A stretch of DNA of 64,000 nucleotides from Pirellulaceae bacterium (GTDB taxonomy: Bacteria > Planctomycetota > Planctomycetia > Pirellulales > Pirellulaceae), in contig JADYZV010000036.1 in the NCBI GenBank assembly GCA_020852965.1, positions 1 through 64,000 of the forward strand, written 5' to 3'. The notes beneath the pieces are model-generated. The model saw only the letters and a list, made by a program, of their open reading frames with translations, made no database searches and was not told the origin of the DNA. A program made the translations under genes and the position numbers. Of the stretch, positions 8,703 through 17,398 are shown piece after piece (position 1 is the first letter of the stretch; every line of letters starts with the position of its first letter).

Positions 8703-10163
8703 TTAGGCCAGGATGTTGCTGACGATGCGGCCACGCACGTCGGTTAGCGTCTCGTCGCGCCCTTGGTGAAAATAGGACAGCGTTTCGTGATCCAGCCCCA
8801 TGATGTGTAGGATCGTAGCGTGCAAATCGCTCACATGCACTTTGTCGGAGACAGCTTCGAAACCAAATTCATCGGTCGCACCGTAGGTCATCCCCCCCTT
8901 CACCCCGCCACCGGCCAGCCACATGCTGAAGCCGTAGGGATTGTGATTGCGACCCGGTGCGCCTTGCCCTTCGCTAAAGGGCATGCGACCAAATTCGCCC
9001 CCCCAGACCACCAGGGTTTCATCGAGCAAGCCACGCTGCGCTAGATCGGTTAACAGAGCCGCGACGGGCTGATCGATTTCCAAGCCATGGCGTCCGTGAT
9101 TTTTTTCAATACTTTCGTGAGCGTCCCAAGTCTCTTCCAAGTGCCCGCCACCCGAGTAGAGTTGAATAAATCGCACACCCCGTTCGACCAGCCGCCGAGC
9201 GATGAGACAATTCCGACCGTACTCATCGGTAGGACTGCTGCCGACTCCATACATTGTCAACGTCTCGGTCGACTCCTGCGACAAGTCGACGGCATCGGGA
9301 GTCGCCGCCTGCATGCGGTAGGCCAATTCGTAACTCTCAATGCGCGCGGCAAGTTCATGACCACCTGGGCGCTGCTCCAAGTGCTCGGCATTGAGTTTTG
9401 CGAGTAGATCGAGTTGAGCGCGTTGCTCAGTGCGCGATAGATAGGCAGGTCCCTGCAAGTCCAAGATTGGGTCCCCAGTAGGGCGAAACAAAGTGCCCGC
9501 ATAGGTGGCAGGCATAAAGCCACTCGACCAATTGGGCTGGCCGCTGATGGGCCCACCGCGTTTATCAAGAATCACGACGTAGCCCGGCAGGCTTTCATTT
9601 TGCGTCCCCAAACCGTAGACGGCCCAACTTCCCAGCGACGGTCGCCCGATCAACGGCTTGCCTGTGTTCATAGCCACCAGGGCCGAACCGTGTGCGTGGC
9701 TATCTGTATAGCACGAGTTCAACACGCACAGCTTGTCGGCATGCTCACGGATCCTGGGTAGGTAGTCCGAAACCATTAAGCCGCTTTCACCGCCGGGCCG
9801 AAACTTGCGGAAGGCGGGTGTCAAAAAGCCCATCTGGCGACCACCGGAATTGATGAACTTCTTGTCGGCAGGCAATTGCTTTCCTGCGTACTTTTCCAAT
9901 TCGGGTTTCGGGTCAAACGTATCCACTTGCGATGGCGCGCCGTTCATCATCAAGAAAATGCACGATTTCGCGCGAGCCGCGCTCTGCGGCGGTTTGGCCG
10001 CGAGCGGTTGCGTCGCTTTCTCCTCAGCCCGTAGTTGGCCTGCGTAGAACCCATCGCGGGCTAACAGGTCGGCTAGGGCCAGTCCAGCAAAGCCACCACC
10101 CATTTGCCACACCAGCTCGCGTCGCGTCAATCCGCACGGGAATAAGCGATTTGGTTGTCTCAT
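8703..10163 (-). CDS. DUF1501 family protein (exported, Tat-type signal)
   Basis: Member of the DUF1501 family, related to sulfatase/alkaline-phosphatase folds and greatly expanded in planctomycetes. The 486-residue product starts with a Tat-like motif (LTRRELVWQMGGG). It has the family landmarks DTFDPKP, DSHAHGSALVAMNTGKP, GGHLEETWDAHE, WGGEFGRMPF and GRNHNPYGFSMWLAGGG. The ATG at 10163 is preceded by GGGGG at 7 nt. It lies 253 bp downstream of the PSCyt gene in the same direction; such pairs are a recurrent planctomycete unit, proposed to act in complex polysaccharide breakdown. The substrate is unknown. Confidence 0.92.
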   Translation of the reverse strand: MRQPNRLFPCGLTRRELVWQMGGGFAGLALADLLARDGFYAGQLRAEEKATQPLAAKPPQSAARAKSCIFLMMNGAPSQVDTFDPKPELEKYAGKQLPADKKFINSGGRQMGFLTPAFRKFRPGGESGLMVSDYLPRIREHADKLCVLNSCYTDSHAHGSALVAMNTGKPLIGRPSLGSWAVYGLGTQNESLPGYVVILDKRGGPISGQPNWSSGFMPATYAGTLFRPTGDPILDLQGPAYLSRTEQRAQLDLLAKLNAEHLEQRPGGHELAARIESYELAYRMQAATPDAVDLSQESTETLTMYGVGSSPTDEYGRNCLIARRLVERGVRFIQLYSGGGHLEETWDAHESIEKNHGRHGLEIDQPVAALLTDLAQRGLLDETLVVWGGEFGRMPFSEGQGAPGRNHNPYGFSMWLAGGGVKGGMTYGATDEFGFEAVSDKVHVSDLHATILHIMGLDHETLSYFHQGRDETLTDVRGRIVSNILA

Positions 10164-10268
10164 GTAAATCCCCCTGCAACTCACGCAAAAAATCGACTCT
10201 TCGCGCAGAACTCCACCGCGTTTTGCTCGTCAATCATCACCATTTGGAGATTTCCCAAAGCATAATCC

Positions 10269-10335
10269 CACGCAAAGGCGCCGAGGCGCAATGTGTTTTC
10301 CGGCGGATTCCTTGCGAGCTCCGCGCCTTTGCGTG
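10269..10335. repeat. inverted repeat, CGCAAAGGCGC family
   Basis: Arms CACGCAAAGGCGC at 10269-10281 and GCGCCTTTGCGTG at 10323-10335 are exact complements over 13 bp, with 41 nt between. The element lies between the PSCyt and DUF1501 genes, so it would sit within their shared transcript if they are an operon. Confidence 0.8.
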
Positions 10336-10416
10336 AGGCATATTTCCCTGAGAATTGGCGAGCGGTATAGTTTCTGTTGATTGGTTCTGCGGTGGTGACC
10401 GGCTACAAATGTTTAG

Positions 10417-12672
10417 TTAATCGACGTAGATGAATTCGTTGCAATTGAGTAGCACATGGCACAGCGATGCGAGTGCTAAATGTTCGGGAATCAAATCCTG
10501 AGACAATTGCTTGGCGTCGGCTTGTGCCGTAAATGCGGCACGCTGGACAGTTAGGTGTTGTATGGATGCGTCGAGCTCACTAGGGCTGGGCTCTCGCCTG
10601 ATAGTGGCCAACCATGCACGCTGAACTTGCTCGACCGGCTCGATCGCCTCGGCCAATATCGTCTCCGACAACTTTTGACTTCGATCATGGACAAACTGAT
10701 TGTTGAGCAGCGTTAAAGATTGCGTGGGAACAAGCGTGACGGCGCGTTGTCCAGTCGGTCCGGTAGCATCGCACAGGTCGAAGGCTGTTAACAATGGCGG
10801 CAGTAGGCTACGTTGAAGATAGCCGTAAATGCTGCGCCGATTCTGCTCATCGATGGGGCTGGCTTCATAGGCGGCCGACTTCATCGATAAACCCTCCAGC
10901 GCTTCAGGTGCCAACGTCGGTCGAAAGCACTCACCACCCAGGAACAGGTCGAGTTCACCCGTAACCGCTAACATCGAATCTCGCAGGGCTTCGGCATCCA
11001 GTCGACGTCGCTCGGCGCGCCACCACAATCGATTCGCTGAGTCGATCAGCGCGTACGTATCTTGTGCGGGGTGCAGCGAAGACTGCTGCCAAGTCTGCGA
11101 CATGAGAATCAATTTATGCAACCGTTTGAAGCTACCGTGGGAAACGAAATCCGCCGCCAGCCAATCGAGCAATTCGGGATGCGTTGGTGGATCGGCCAGA
11201 AAGCCGAAGTTGTCGGGTGTGCGCACGATCGCTTCGCCAAAGTGGTGTTGCCATACCCGATTGACCGCGACGCGCCACGTCAGCGGGTTCTTAATGTCTG
11301 CTATCCACTTGGCCAACTGCAGTCGGCGCCCCGATGTCTTCGCCCCGGCCGACGGCGGATCGAACGCTCGATACATGGCTGGCACACAAGAAAGCGACGC
11401 GGGCTCGACCGTTTGCTGAGGTTGTGCGCGATCGCCATTCTTGAGCAAATGCAGATCGCTCGGAGCGGTTGTGATATCCGTCCAAGCCAATACGTTCTCC
11501 ATCCCTATTTCTTGGGGCGATGGCCCACCCAACCACGCTCGATCGCGAGCGTGAATTGGGCCCGGCCAAAAGGCGGACGCCACGCGATAGTAATCCTCGT
11601 GCTCGATTGGATCGAATTTGTGGGTATGGCATCGCGCGCACTTGACCGTCAATCCGAGAAAGGCGGTGGTCGTGGTATGAACCAAATCTTCCAAACGCTC
11701 GTACTGATAGTCCTCTTGATCGTTCGGCTCGTCATTCCAGGTTCCGAGCCGCAGAAAGCCGGTTGCGATTACCGATTGTTCATTGGGGTTTTCGATCTCG
11801 TCACCTGCGAGTTGTTCGATCACGAATTGTTGGTAGGGCATGTCGTCATTGAAGGCCTTGATCACCCAATCGCGATACTTCCACGCATACGGTTTTTCTT
11901 GATCTCGCTCATAGCCACTAGTATCCGCATAGCGTGCCAGGTCGAGCCAAAACCGCGCCCAGCGCACGCCATACTGCGGCGATGCAAGCAGTTGATCAAT
12001 CACCTTTTCCCACGCGTCTGGCGAGCGGTCTTGCACGAAGTCGGCGATTTGAGTTGGCGTAGGAGGCAGTCCGACAAGATCGAAGGTCAAGCGACGCAGC
12101 AGCACGGATCGGTCTGCCTGTCGTGCTGGTACTAAGTCGTGCTGCTCCAGCCGAGCGAGTATGAAAGCATCGATCGGATTCTCCGGCTGAGGCAGTTTGA
12201 CGAGCCTGGGTAGCTCAGGCTCTGAGATGGGTTGCAAGGACCACCAATCGCGGCCAGCGCGCAGGTCCGTGGTCCGTTCCAGCCAATCCAGCTCGCGATC
12301 TTCGGGCCACTGAATACCAGCCTCCAACCAGCGTTCGAGCAACTCGATTTCCACTGGAGGTAGTTGTCGTAAATGCCCTTTTTCTGGCGGTGGCATTTCG
12401 CCACTTGTCACTCGCTCGAGCAGGTAGCTCTCGCTCGGCGATGCGATATCGACAACGGCTCCCGAGTCGCCTCCGGCGAGCAAGGCGGCATGAGACGTCA
12501 GTAGCAAACCACCAGAAACATTGTTCGCTTGATGGCACTCCACGCAACGTCTAACCAGAACTGGCGCAATGTCGGCTTCGAAATCTACCGTCGGCTCGGC
12601 GGCTAACGAGTATTCCTGCGAACAAGTGAACCATAGACAAGCCGTCAGCAATATGCGTCTAAGTTGTGTCAT
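10417..12672 (-). CDS. PSCyt1-PSCyt2-PSD1 protein (DUF1549/DUF1553)
   Basis: Planctomycete-specific multidomain protein of 751 residues. An N-terminal signal peptide (LLTACLWFTCS) is followed by a cytochrome-c-like PSCyt1 segment with haem motif CVECH at 43-47. PSCyt2/DUF1549 comes next (DRSVLLRRLTFDLVGLPPTP, QYGVRWARFWLDLARYAD), then a second CARCH motif. PSD1/DUF1553 ends the protein (NPLTWRVAVNRVWQHHFG, LTLLNNQFVHDRSQ). It is probably periplasmic and redox-linked. It is transcribed toward the DUF1501 gene, its usual partner. The length is on the short side for the family but all landmark blocks are present. Confidence 0.93.
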   Translation of the reverse strand: MTQLRRILLTACLWFTCSQEYSLAAEPTVDFEADIAPVLVRRCVECHQANNVSGGLLLTSHAALLAGGDSGAVVDIASPSESYLLERVTSGEMPPPEKGHLRQLPPVEIELLERWLEAGIQWPEDRELDWLERTTDLRAGRDWWSLQPISEPELPRLVKLPQPENPIDAFILARLEQHDLVPARQADRSVLLRRLTFDLVGLPPTPTQIADFVQDRSPDAWEKVIDQLLASPQYGVRWARFWLDLARYADTSGYERDQEKPYAWKYRDWVIKAFNDDMPYQQFVIEQLAGDEIENPNEQSVIATGFLRLGTWNDEPNDQEDYQYERLEDLVHTTTTAFLGLTVKCARCHTHKFDPIEHEDYYRVASAFWPGPIHARDRAWLGGPSPQEIGMENVLAWTDITTAPSDLHLLKNGDRAQPQQTVEPASLSCVPAMYRAFDPPSAGAKTSGRRLQLAKWIADIKNPLTWRVAVNRVWQHHFGEAIVRTPDNFGFLADPPTHPELLDWLAADFVSHGSFKRLHKLILMSQTWQQSSLHPAQDTYALIDSANRLWWRAERRRLDAEALRDSMLAVTGELDLFLGGECFRPTLAPEALEGLSMKSAAYEASPIDEQNRRSIYGYLQRSLLPPLLTAFDLCDATGPTGQRAVTLVPTQSLTLLNNQFVHDRSQKLSETILAEAIEPVEQVQRAWLATIRREPSPSELDASIQHLTVQRAAFTAQADAKQLSQDLIPEHLALASLCHVLLNCNEFIYVD

Positions 12673-12974
12673 GTATCCGCCTTCACAACAGCTCCGCCTT
12701 CACTCTAGTGCATTATAATCGATTTCCGAAGCCGCGTTCTCGGTTGAAAATGGCTTGATCATGCTGTTCGGCATTCTACCACTTAGAACGATTTTCATTG
12801 AAAAGGGCATTCGTTTCAATCGAAATGGAAAACCGCAAAGTACGCCCGATCACGACACCAAAACTGCCGACCATTGAATAGTGCCCTATCTATTTTGCTT
12901 GTTGCTTAGGCGCGTGATGTGGTATTATAAGACATGGTGTGTTGCGTATTACCCATGCGAAAAAAGGTTAACGG
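12673..12974. promoter_or_regulatory. divergent intergenic region with possible promoter
   Basis: 302 bp between the PSCyt gene (-) and the Uma2 gene (+). TATTAT at about 12933-12938 could be a -10 box for the Uma2 gene, with TTGCTT about 15 bp upstream as a poorly spaced -35. AAAGG at about 12964 is a good Shine-Dalgarno site for the ATG at 12975. No gene is seen. Confidence 0.35.
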
Positions 12975-13706
12975 ATGAGTTTGGCAGTTTCTTCAACCGA
13001 AATTGACTATCCAAGTAACGATGGGCAGCCCATGTCAGAAAACACTCTTCAGTTCGAATGGATTGTGGCGCTCAAGGGGAGTTTGGATCGGGTCTTTCGA
13101 GACGACCCGAATGTTTTCGTTGCCGGAGATTTGCTGTGGTATCCAGAGCAAGGGAACAACAAACTGCGAACGGCACCAGACGCTATGGTTGCTTTAGGAC
13201 GCCCCAAAGGCTATCGCAGCTCGTACATGCAATGGGTCGAAGGCAACATCGCTCCACAAGTGGTCTTCGAAGTCCTCTCGCCGGGCAATCGAGCCGGTGA
13301 GATGACCCGCAAGTATGAGTTCTACAACAAGTATGGAGTCGAAGAGTACTATCTCATCGACCCCGACGAGCATACCGTCGACGGCTGGACTCGTCGCTCC
13401 GGCGTGCTCGAAGCGGTCGAGTCGATCGACGGCTGGACCAGCCCGCTGCTAGGCATTCGCTTCCAAGTCAGCGAGGGCGAGTTGGTGAAGGTATTTCAAC
13501 CCGATGGCTTGCCCTTCATGACCTATTCCGAAGTGGTGACCGAGTCGGAGGAGTCGCGGCAATTGGCCGAGCAACTACGCGAGCGCGCCGACCAGGAGAG
13601 CGCGCGTGCTAATCAAGCAAGTGTCCGTGCCGAGCAGGAGAGTGTCCGCGCAGATCGCTTGGCGGCCAAGCTCCGAGAATTGGGTGTCGACCCAACTCAG
13701 CTCTAA
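12975..13706 (+). CDS. Uma2 family (DUF820) restriction-endonuclease-fold protein
   Basis: Uma2/DUF820 proteins have a PD-(D/E)XK nuclease-like fold; their function is unsettled and they are abundant in cyanobacteria and planctomycetes. The 243-residue protein shows TAPDAMVALG near residues 69-78, then VVFEVLSPGNRAGEM with Glu as a likely catalytic residue, and the C-terminal core YGVEEYYLIDPDEHTVDGW. Residues about 190-240 form a charged coiled coil of imperfect ESARANQASVRAEQ repeats. A clear AAAGG ribosome site precedes the ATG. The neighbours downstream are repeat debris, consistent with mobility. Confidence 0.85.
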   Translation: MSLAVSSTEIDYPSNDGQPMSENTLQFEWIVALKGSLDRVFRDDPNVFVAGDLLWYPEQGNNKLRTAPDAMVALGRPKGYRSSYMQWVEGNIAPQVVFEVLSPGNRAGEMTRKYEFYNKYGVEEYYLIDPDEHTVDGWTRRSGVLEAVESIDGWTSPLLGIRFQVSEGELVKVFQPDGLPFMTYSEVVTESEESRQLAEQLRERADQESARANQASVRAEQESVRADRLAAKLRELGVDPTQL

Positions 13707-13783
13707 GTTGTCAGGCCAACCCAAATCTTTCTACCAACCTGGCTGAATATCTGAAGATTACTTGGCAAGCGGCGCGAGATCTG

Positions 13784-13999
13784 TTGGTTTCGTTCAGCCC
13801 CTTTGAGTTTGTGTTTTGGATCATCAGCGGCTGGTTGATTCTGGGTCGACTTTACCCGACTGGCTGCCGCTTGATGAAGGAAACGCGACCGCCTCAATCA
13901 ACTCAAGAACAACAAATGCCTGCCGCGCTGTACGCAGGCTATCGCAATAGCTTGCTGAGCCTGATTGCCTTGTTTGCTGTCTACAGTTCTGGCGATTAG
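13784..13999 (+). CDS. small possible membrane protein
   Basis: An open frame of 71 residues from TTG at 13784 contains a strong hydrophobic segment (FEFVFWIISGWLILGRL) and a second near the C-terminus. The frame is open further upstream into the end of the Uma2 gene, without a good start. No family is recognised. It could be a small gene or the tail of a decayed one; the ribosome site is weak. Confidence 0.3.
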   Translation: MVSFSPFEFVFWIISGWLILGRLYPTGCRLMKETRPPQSTQEQQMPAALYAGYRNSLLSLIALFAVYSSGD

Positions 14000-14295
14000 T
14001 GTTCGATTAGCGAAGATTAGTGTTCCCAGAAACTCGATGCTCAAGCAATTAAAAAGGCGATGCAATGTTCAAAAAAGAAGGTTACGATCTGATGAGGGCC
14101 GCTTTCGAGGTCTACAACGAACTCGGCTACGGCATGGCAGAAGATGTCTACCAATTGGCACTGGAGATTGAGCTAGGCCTTCGGCAGGAAGTGCGATTGG
14201 GAGTGGAAGCGTTTTACCAGCGACGATCTGCACATCCCTCATATCGCTGAGCAGCAGTCTAGGGAACACTAATCTTCACTAATCGAACACTAATC
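13994..14295. mobile_element. inverted-repeat-bounded element (MITE-like) carrying a GxxExxY remnant
   Basis: Arms at 13994-14027 and 14262-14295 are 34 bp long and complementary with a single mismatch. Each arm itself contains three near-copies of CACTAATC. They enclose 234 bp with the 5' part of a GxxExxY gene. No transposase is present, so this resembles a non-autonomous element or a remnant left by deletion. Part of the interior and right arm recurs at about 56670-56784. Confidence 0.65.
14065..14250 (+). pseudogene. truncated GxxExxY family protein
   Basis: The first 45 or so residues match the N-terminal half of the GxxExxY family: a helix MRAAFEVYNELGYG, the signature GYGMAEDVY, then LALEIELGLR. 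Full members are about 120-130 residues and have a PD-(D/E)XK-like core, which is missing. After residue about 45 the reading leaves the family pattern and stops at 61 residues. The last third is the repeated DNA that recurs near 56.7 kb. The family often appears as mobile or stand-alone genes. Confidence 0.6.
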
Positions 14296-14402
14296 CATTC
14301 GACGCCCCTGATAAGCACCCACGCATGAGTTTATGCGCATATTTGGCCGCTTTGCCGTTGGTCAGGGTTCATTGATATCCAAGTAACTTATGCGTGGGTG
14401 TT
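14190..14402. repeat. dispersed two-module repeat, copy 1 (order A-B)
   Basis: Module A (about 14190-14312, ending CCCCTGATAAG) is followed by module B (about 14313-14402), which begins with the 15-bp arm CACCCACGCATGAGT and ends with its near-complement ACTTATGCGTGGGTG. The same two modules recur near 56582-56786 in the opposite order. Module B is a hairpin-capable element of about 85 bp. Confidence 0.75.
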
Positions 14403-14554
14403 TACTTCTAAAAATCAGCCGAGACCATAGCTTTGTATGGTTGATTCACAGACAATTGTGGGTGCCACTGCTGGCCATCGCATCGTTCGCTCTGCTCCCA
14501 GTCGATTGGTTTGTCAATAGTTATAATGCTCGCCACAAGTTATTAGTGCAATGA
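14390..14554 (+). CDS. short open frame with one hydrophobic helix (doubtful)
   Basis: An ATG at the end of the second arm of module B opens a 54-residue frame with one likely membrane segment (LWVPLLAIASFALLPVDWF). It has no homolog I know. It overlaps the antisense fragment at 14514-14594, and only one of the two, or neither, is likely to be real. Confidence 0.2.
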   Translation: MRGCLLLKISRDHSFVWLIHRQLWVPLLAIASFALLPVDWFVNSYNARHKLLVQ

Positions 14555-14594
14555 AAGTGGTTGCGATAGTCAGATCGCGAATTGAAAACTTCAT
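14514..14594 (-). pseudogene. N-terminal fragment of a planctomycete FSIRDL-type membrane protein
   Basis: A 26-codon frame starts MKFSIRDLTIATTFIALI and stops soon after. MRFSIRDLLWLT-like starts open many small planctomycete membrane proteins, so this looks like the 5' end of such a gene cut off by rearrangement at the repeat patch. Too short for certainty. Confidence 0.3.
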
Positions 14595-14664
14595 GTGGTT
14601 TTCAAAGATACCACAATGGCAAGAGGACGTGGCAAGAAAACAAGGCGGAGGCGGCGGTGTCAAG

Positions 14665-17103
14665 TTAATCCCACTTGCGCAGCGAACCGAGCAAATCGGA
14701 CCAGCCGGTGCGAGAGGCGCGAGTGAGATGGCCAAACTGCGGATCGTACTCGGCAGGTATGCGCGTTAACACTTGTTCGGCTTGCGCCAGTACGCGTTGA
14801 GCGACCGCGTCCTGTCCGAGCTTGTGATAACACTGGGACATCTGTAGCAAGGCTTCCAATGATTCGGGTTTGTTGAGAAAACGACTGGCCACGTTTTGAT
14901 AGGCATTGATGGCTTCCTCCCAGCGGTTGAGCTCATAGAGTGCATCGGCTTCGCCAAAGTAACAATTGCGAAGCAGTGCCGTTGTCTCCTCGGGAAGCGT
15001 CAACGATTCTTGCTCGCGTGTGATGGTCTGGTGCAAGTTGCGGAATTCGCTCAATGCTTGCTCGAGCAGTTGACGTCGTTGTTGCAGCAGTTTTCTTCGC
15101 GCGGTTTCTATCATTAGTGCATTGGAAGCCATGAGCCGCTGTGGAGTTTCGGCTGCCAAGCGGTGAGATTTGGCAACCAAATACATTGCGTCAAAGTGGC
15201 GTGGATCTTGTGGATAGCGAGTAACGAAACCTCCAAGCCGATTGACGACATCCAAGAATCGATCGTGGCTGGCCTGCAATCTTTCCTGCTGGTCGTCGGC
15301 GGGGGCCGTGTTCGGGTTGAGCTGCATTTCGAGCAATAGTTCTTCACCTTGCCGAAAGCGAGTGTGTGCAAGCTGAAACAGTGAGTCACGCCAGATGTCA
15401 CTAGTGGGGCGCAGCGAGGTGGCGCTGCCCGACAAATTATCTTCGAGAAGTTCCGCTGCGTCGTCGAGTCGATCGAGTTCGTACAGAGCTTTGGCAGCTA
15501 ACAGCCTCGCTTCGAAGCTAATCGGGTGCGTGGGGTGTTCGATGCGACACCGCTCGAGCGGTTCAATCGCTTTTTGCCACTCGCCAGCATTCACAAAATT
15601 GCGCCCCATCGCCAAGAATCCGCGTGGTCGTTTGGTTCGATCTTCATAGCGCAAGTAGTCAATCAATAGCGCGTTGGCGCGGTCTAGGTCTCCAGACTGT
15701 TGATAGTTCGTAATGGAACGCCATAAAATGTCAGGATACTCGGTCGAGCGCAGTTCCAACTGGGCCAACCTCTGATATTGCTCAGCGGCCGCTTGGTGCT
15801 TGCCGCGAACCTGATCTCGATAGGCTTGTTGCCACTGGGCACGATTTCCGGGTGAACTGTTTGCGATCACTTCCGCCCACTGCTCGTAGGCCTCTGCCTT
15901 AAGTCGCACGGAATCCGAAAGCGGGAATGCCAGCCCGATTAGCTCGGCAAAATCGAGCGCACGTTCAAACTCTCCCGCCTCGCGAATACGTCGACCGATG
16001 TCCAGCAGCCGACTACGGAATTCGGCCAGTGAAATCCACGACTCATTGAATACCGAGATATCTTCGAGATTGCGGAGCAAATAATGAAGTGAGGCGTTGG
16101 CTTCGGATAATTCACCTTTCTCGACTAACATTTCCGCTTCTTCGAGACCAGAAACAATAGCTTCGGCGGAATGCGGGCTACTTTGCCGTGCGGCGCTGAA
16201 AGTACTCAATGCTTCTTTATAGGCACCTTGCGCACGGAGTACTTTGCCCGATAGGTAGGTGGCCTGCCGACGCAAGTCGATGGGCGTGTCTGGGGCTATC
16301 TTGAGAGTTCGTGTAATCTCTTTGGCCTCTTCCAGCAGTTGCACTCGCTCCGCAGGCGTTTGGCGATTGGCTGGAGCGGCTTGAGCCAAACGCCAACGCG
16401 CACGCCACAATGCAGCTTGAAATCCGGATGGTGTATCGCGGGGAACCTGTTGCAACAACTCCTCGCACCGCTGCGGCTGGTTGCGCAAAAACGCTAGGTT
16501 GGCTTGAGCCAGCTTGATACGGTCTTGCTCAGCTTGGGACATCCCCGCGATCGCTTGCCAACTACCGAGGATCGCCTCAGCGGCACTTGAATCGGGAGGC
16601 GATTTGCGCAATTGGGCTTCGACCTGCATCCGCAGAGCATCGCTCCGCTTTTCAGGCCACAGTCGATCGACGTCTTGCAGTTGCTTGACCGCTTCATCCC
16701 AATGATAAGTATTGAATTCGCACCAGCCCAGATAGTACTTCCCTTGCCCGAGATAGCCGGCAGGAAAGCCAATCTCTTCCGCTTGGATCAAGTGCTGGGA
16801 AGCTTCGAGTAGCACGCGGCGGTTTTCCGCAGTGTCGACGTTATTCTCGACCGACTGCAGCTTCGAAACACCTTGGACGTAGTGCCAACTGGAGTTTTTC
16901 TCCTTGTCGACATCCGCTTCCAACTCGCGGGCGATATGGCCGGCCAAGTCCCAACGCCCTTTGTCGAGCAGTGTCATGGCAAACTTGAGTTTTTCGTTCG
17001 CATCCAGACCGCCCCCACCGACGATGTATGCGAAGAGCGCACCAAAGCCGAGCAGCGCAATTAGGCTCCCCCCACCCGCTAGCAATAATCGCTTCTTGGA
17101 CAT
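14665..17103 (-). CDS. membrane-anchored tetratricopeptide-repeat protein
   Basis: An 812-residue protein with one N-terminal transmembrane segment (LLLAGGGSLIALLGFGALFAYIV, about residues 6-28) that acts as an uncleaved anchor. It is followed by TPR-like helical hairpins to the C-terminus. Recognisable repeats include AKALYELDRLDDAAELLEDN, ADALYELNRWEEAINAYQN and MSQCYHKLGQDAVAQRVLA. The topology puts the repeats in the periplasm, where they would act as a scaffold for protein complexes. No enzymatic motif is visible. It lies upstream in the same direction as nothing obviously related. Confidence 0.8.
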   Translation of the reverse strand: MSKKRLLLAGGGSLIALLGFGALFAYIVGGGGLDANEKLKFAMTLLDKGRWDLAGHIARELEADVDKEKNSSWHYVQGVSKLQSVENNVDTAENRRVLLEASQHLIQAEEIGFPAGYLGQGKYYLGWCEFNTYHWDEAVKQLQDVDRLWPEKRSDALRMQVEAQLRKSPPDSSAAEAILGSWQAIAGMSQAEQDRIKLAQANLAFLRNQPQRCEELLQQVPRDTPSGFQAALWRARWRLAQAAPANRQTPAERVQLLEEAKEITRTLKIAPDTPIDLRRQATYLSGKVLRAQGAYKEALSTFSAARQSSPHSAEAIVSGLEEAEMLVEKGELSEANASLHYLLRNLEDISVFNESWISLAEFRSRLLDIGRRIREAGEFERALDFAELIGLAFPLSDSVRLKAEAYEQWAEVIANSSPGNRAQWQQAYRDQVRGKHQAAAEQYQRLAQLELRSTEYPDILWRSITNYQQSGDLDRANALLIDYLRYEDRTKRPRGFLAMGRNFVNAGEWQKAIEPLERCRIEHPTHPISFEARLLAAKALYELDRLDDAAELLEDNLSGSATSLRPTSDIWRDSLFQLAHTRFRQGEELLLEMQLNPNTAPADDQQERLQASHDRFLDVVNRLGGFVTRYPQDPRHFDAMYLVAKSHRLAAETPQRLMASNALMIETARRKLLQQRRQLLEQALSEFRNLHQTITREQESLTLPEETTALLRNCYFGEADALYELNRWEEAINAYQNVASRFLNKPESLEALLQMSQCYHKLGQDAVAQRVLAQAEQVLTRIPAEYDPQFGHLTRASRTGWSDLLGSLRKWD

Positions 17104-17398
17104 CCTATGCCTATTGTTGAGTTTGTCAGTGCATTAGATTTCAATCGGCTAGGGCACGCGGAGTCTGCCTGCTACTTTGAAAAATTGCGCGGTATCCTAC
17201 GTAAATGTGCCACCGCGCAAGAGGGATGCAAGCACTTTTAGGGACTTGTTGAATCGCACCAGAACAAGTCGAGAGGGATGCAAGGCTTGCATCGAAATTA
17301 CCGATCAGTTCGGCAGCATGGATTGAGGAAGAGATGACAACCGCTGCTACTGGGCGCGTCGCTTAGGATACGTTTTGGCGATTCGCGCGCACAATTAT
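17104..17398. other. intergenic region with CCTGCTACTTT repeat
   Basis: No gene. It holds a copy of the dispersed sequence GGAGTCTGCCTGCTACTTTG at about 17159-17178, also seen in variant form near 23680 and 37285. It also has a short direct repeat, GAGGGATGCAAG, at about 17220-17231 and 17272-17283. Confidence 0.5.

Noticed and set aside
11062-12135. 357-codon open frame on the plus strand
   Set aside because: It lies wholly inside the PSCyt gene on the other strand, whose motifs are clear. The antisense reading has no recognisable domain.
14551-14769. 72-codon frame on the plus strand
   Set aside because: It overlaps the end of the TPR gene on the minus strand, has low-complexity Gly runs and no ribosome site.
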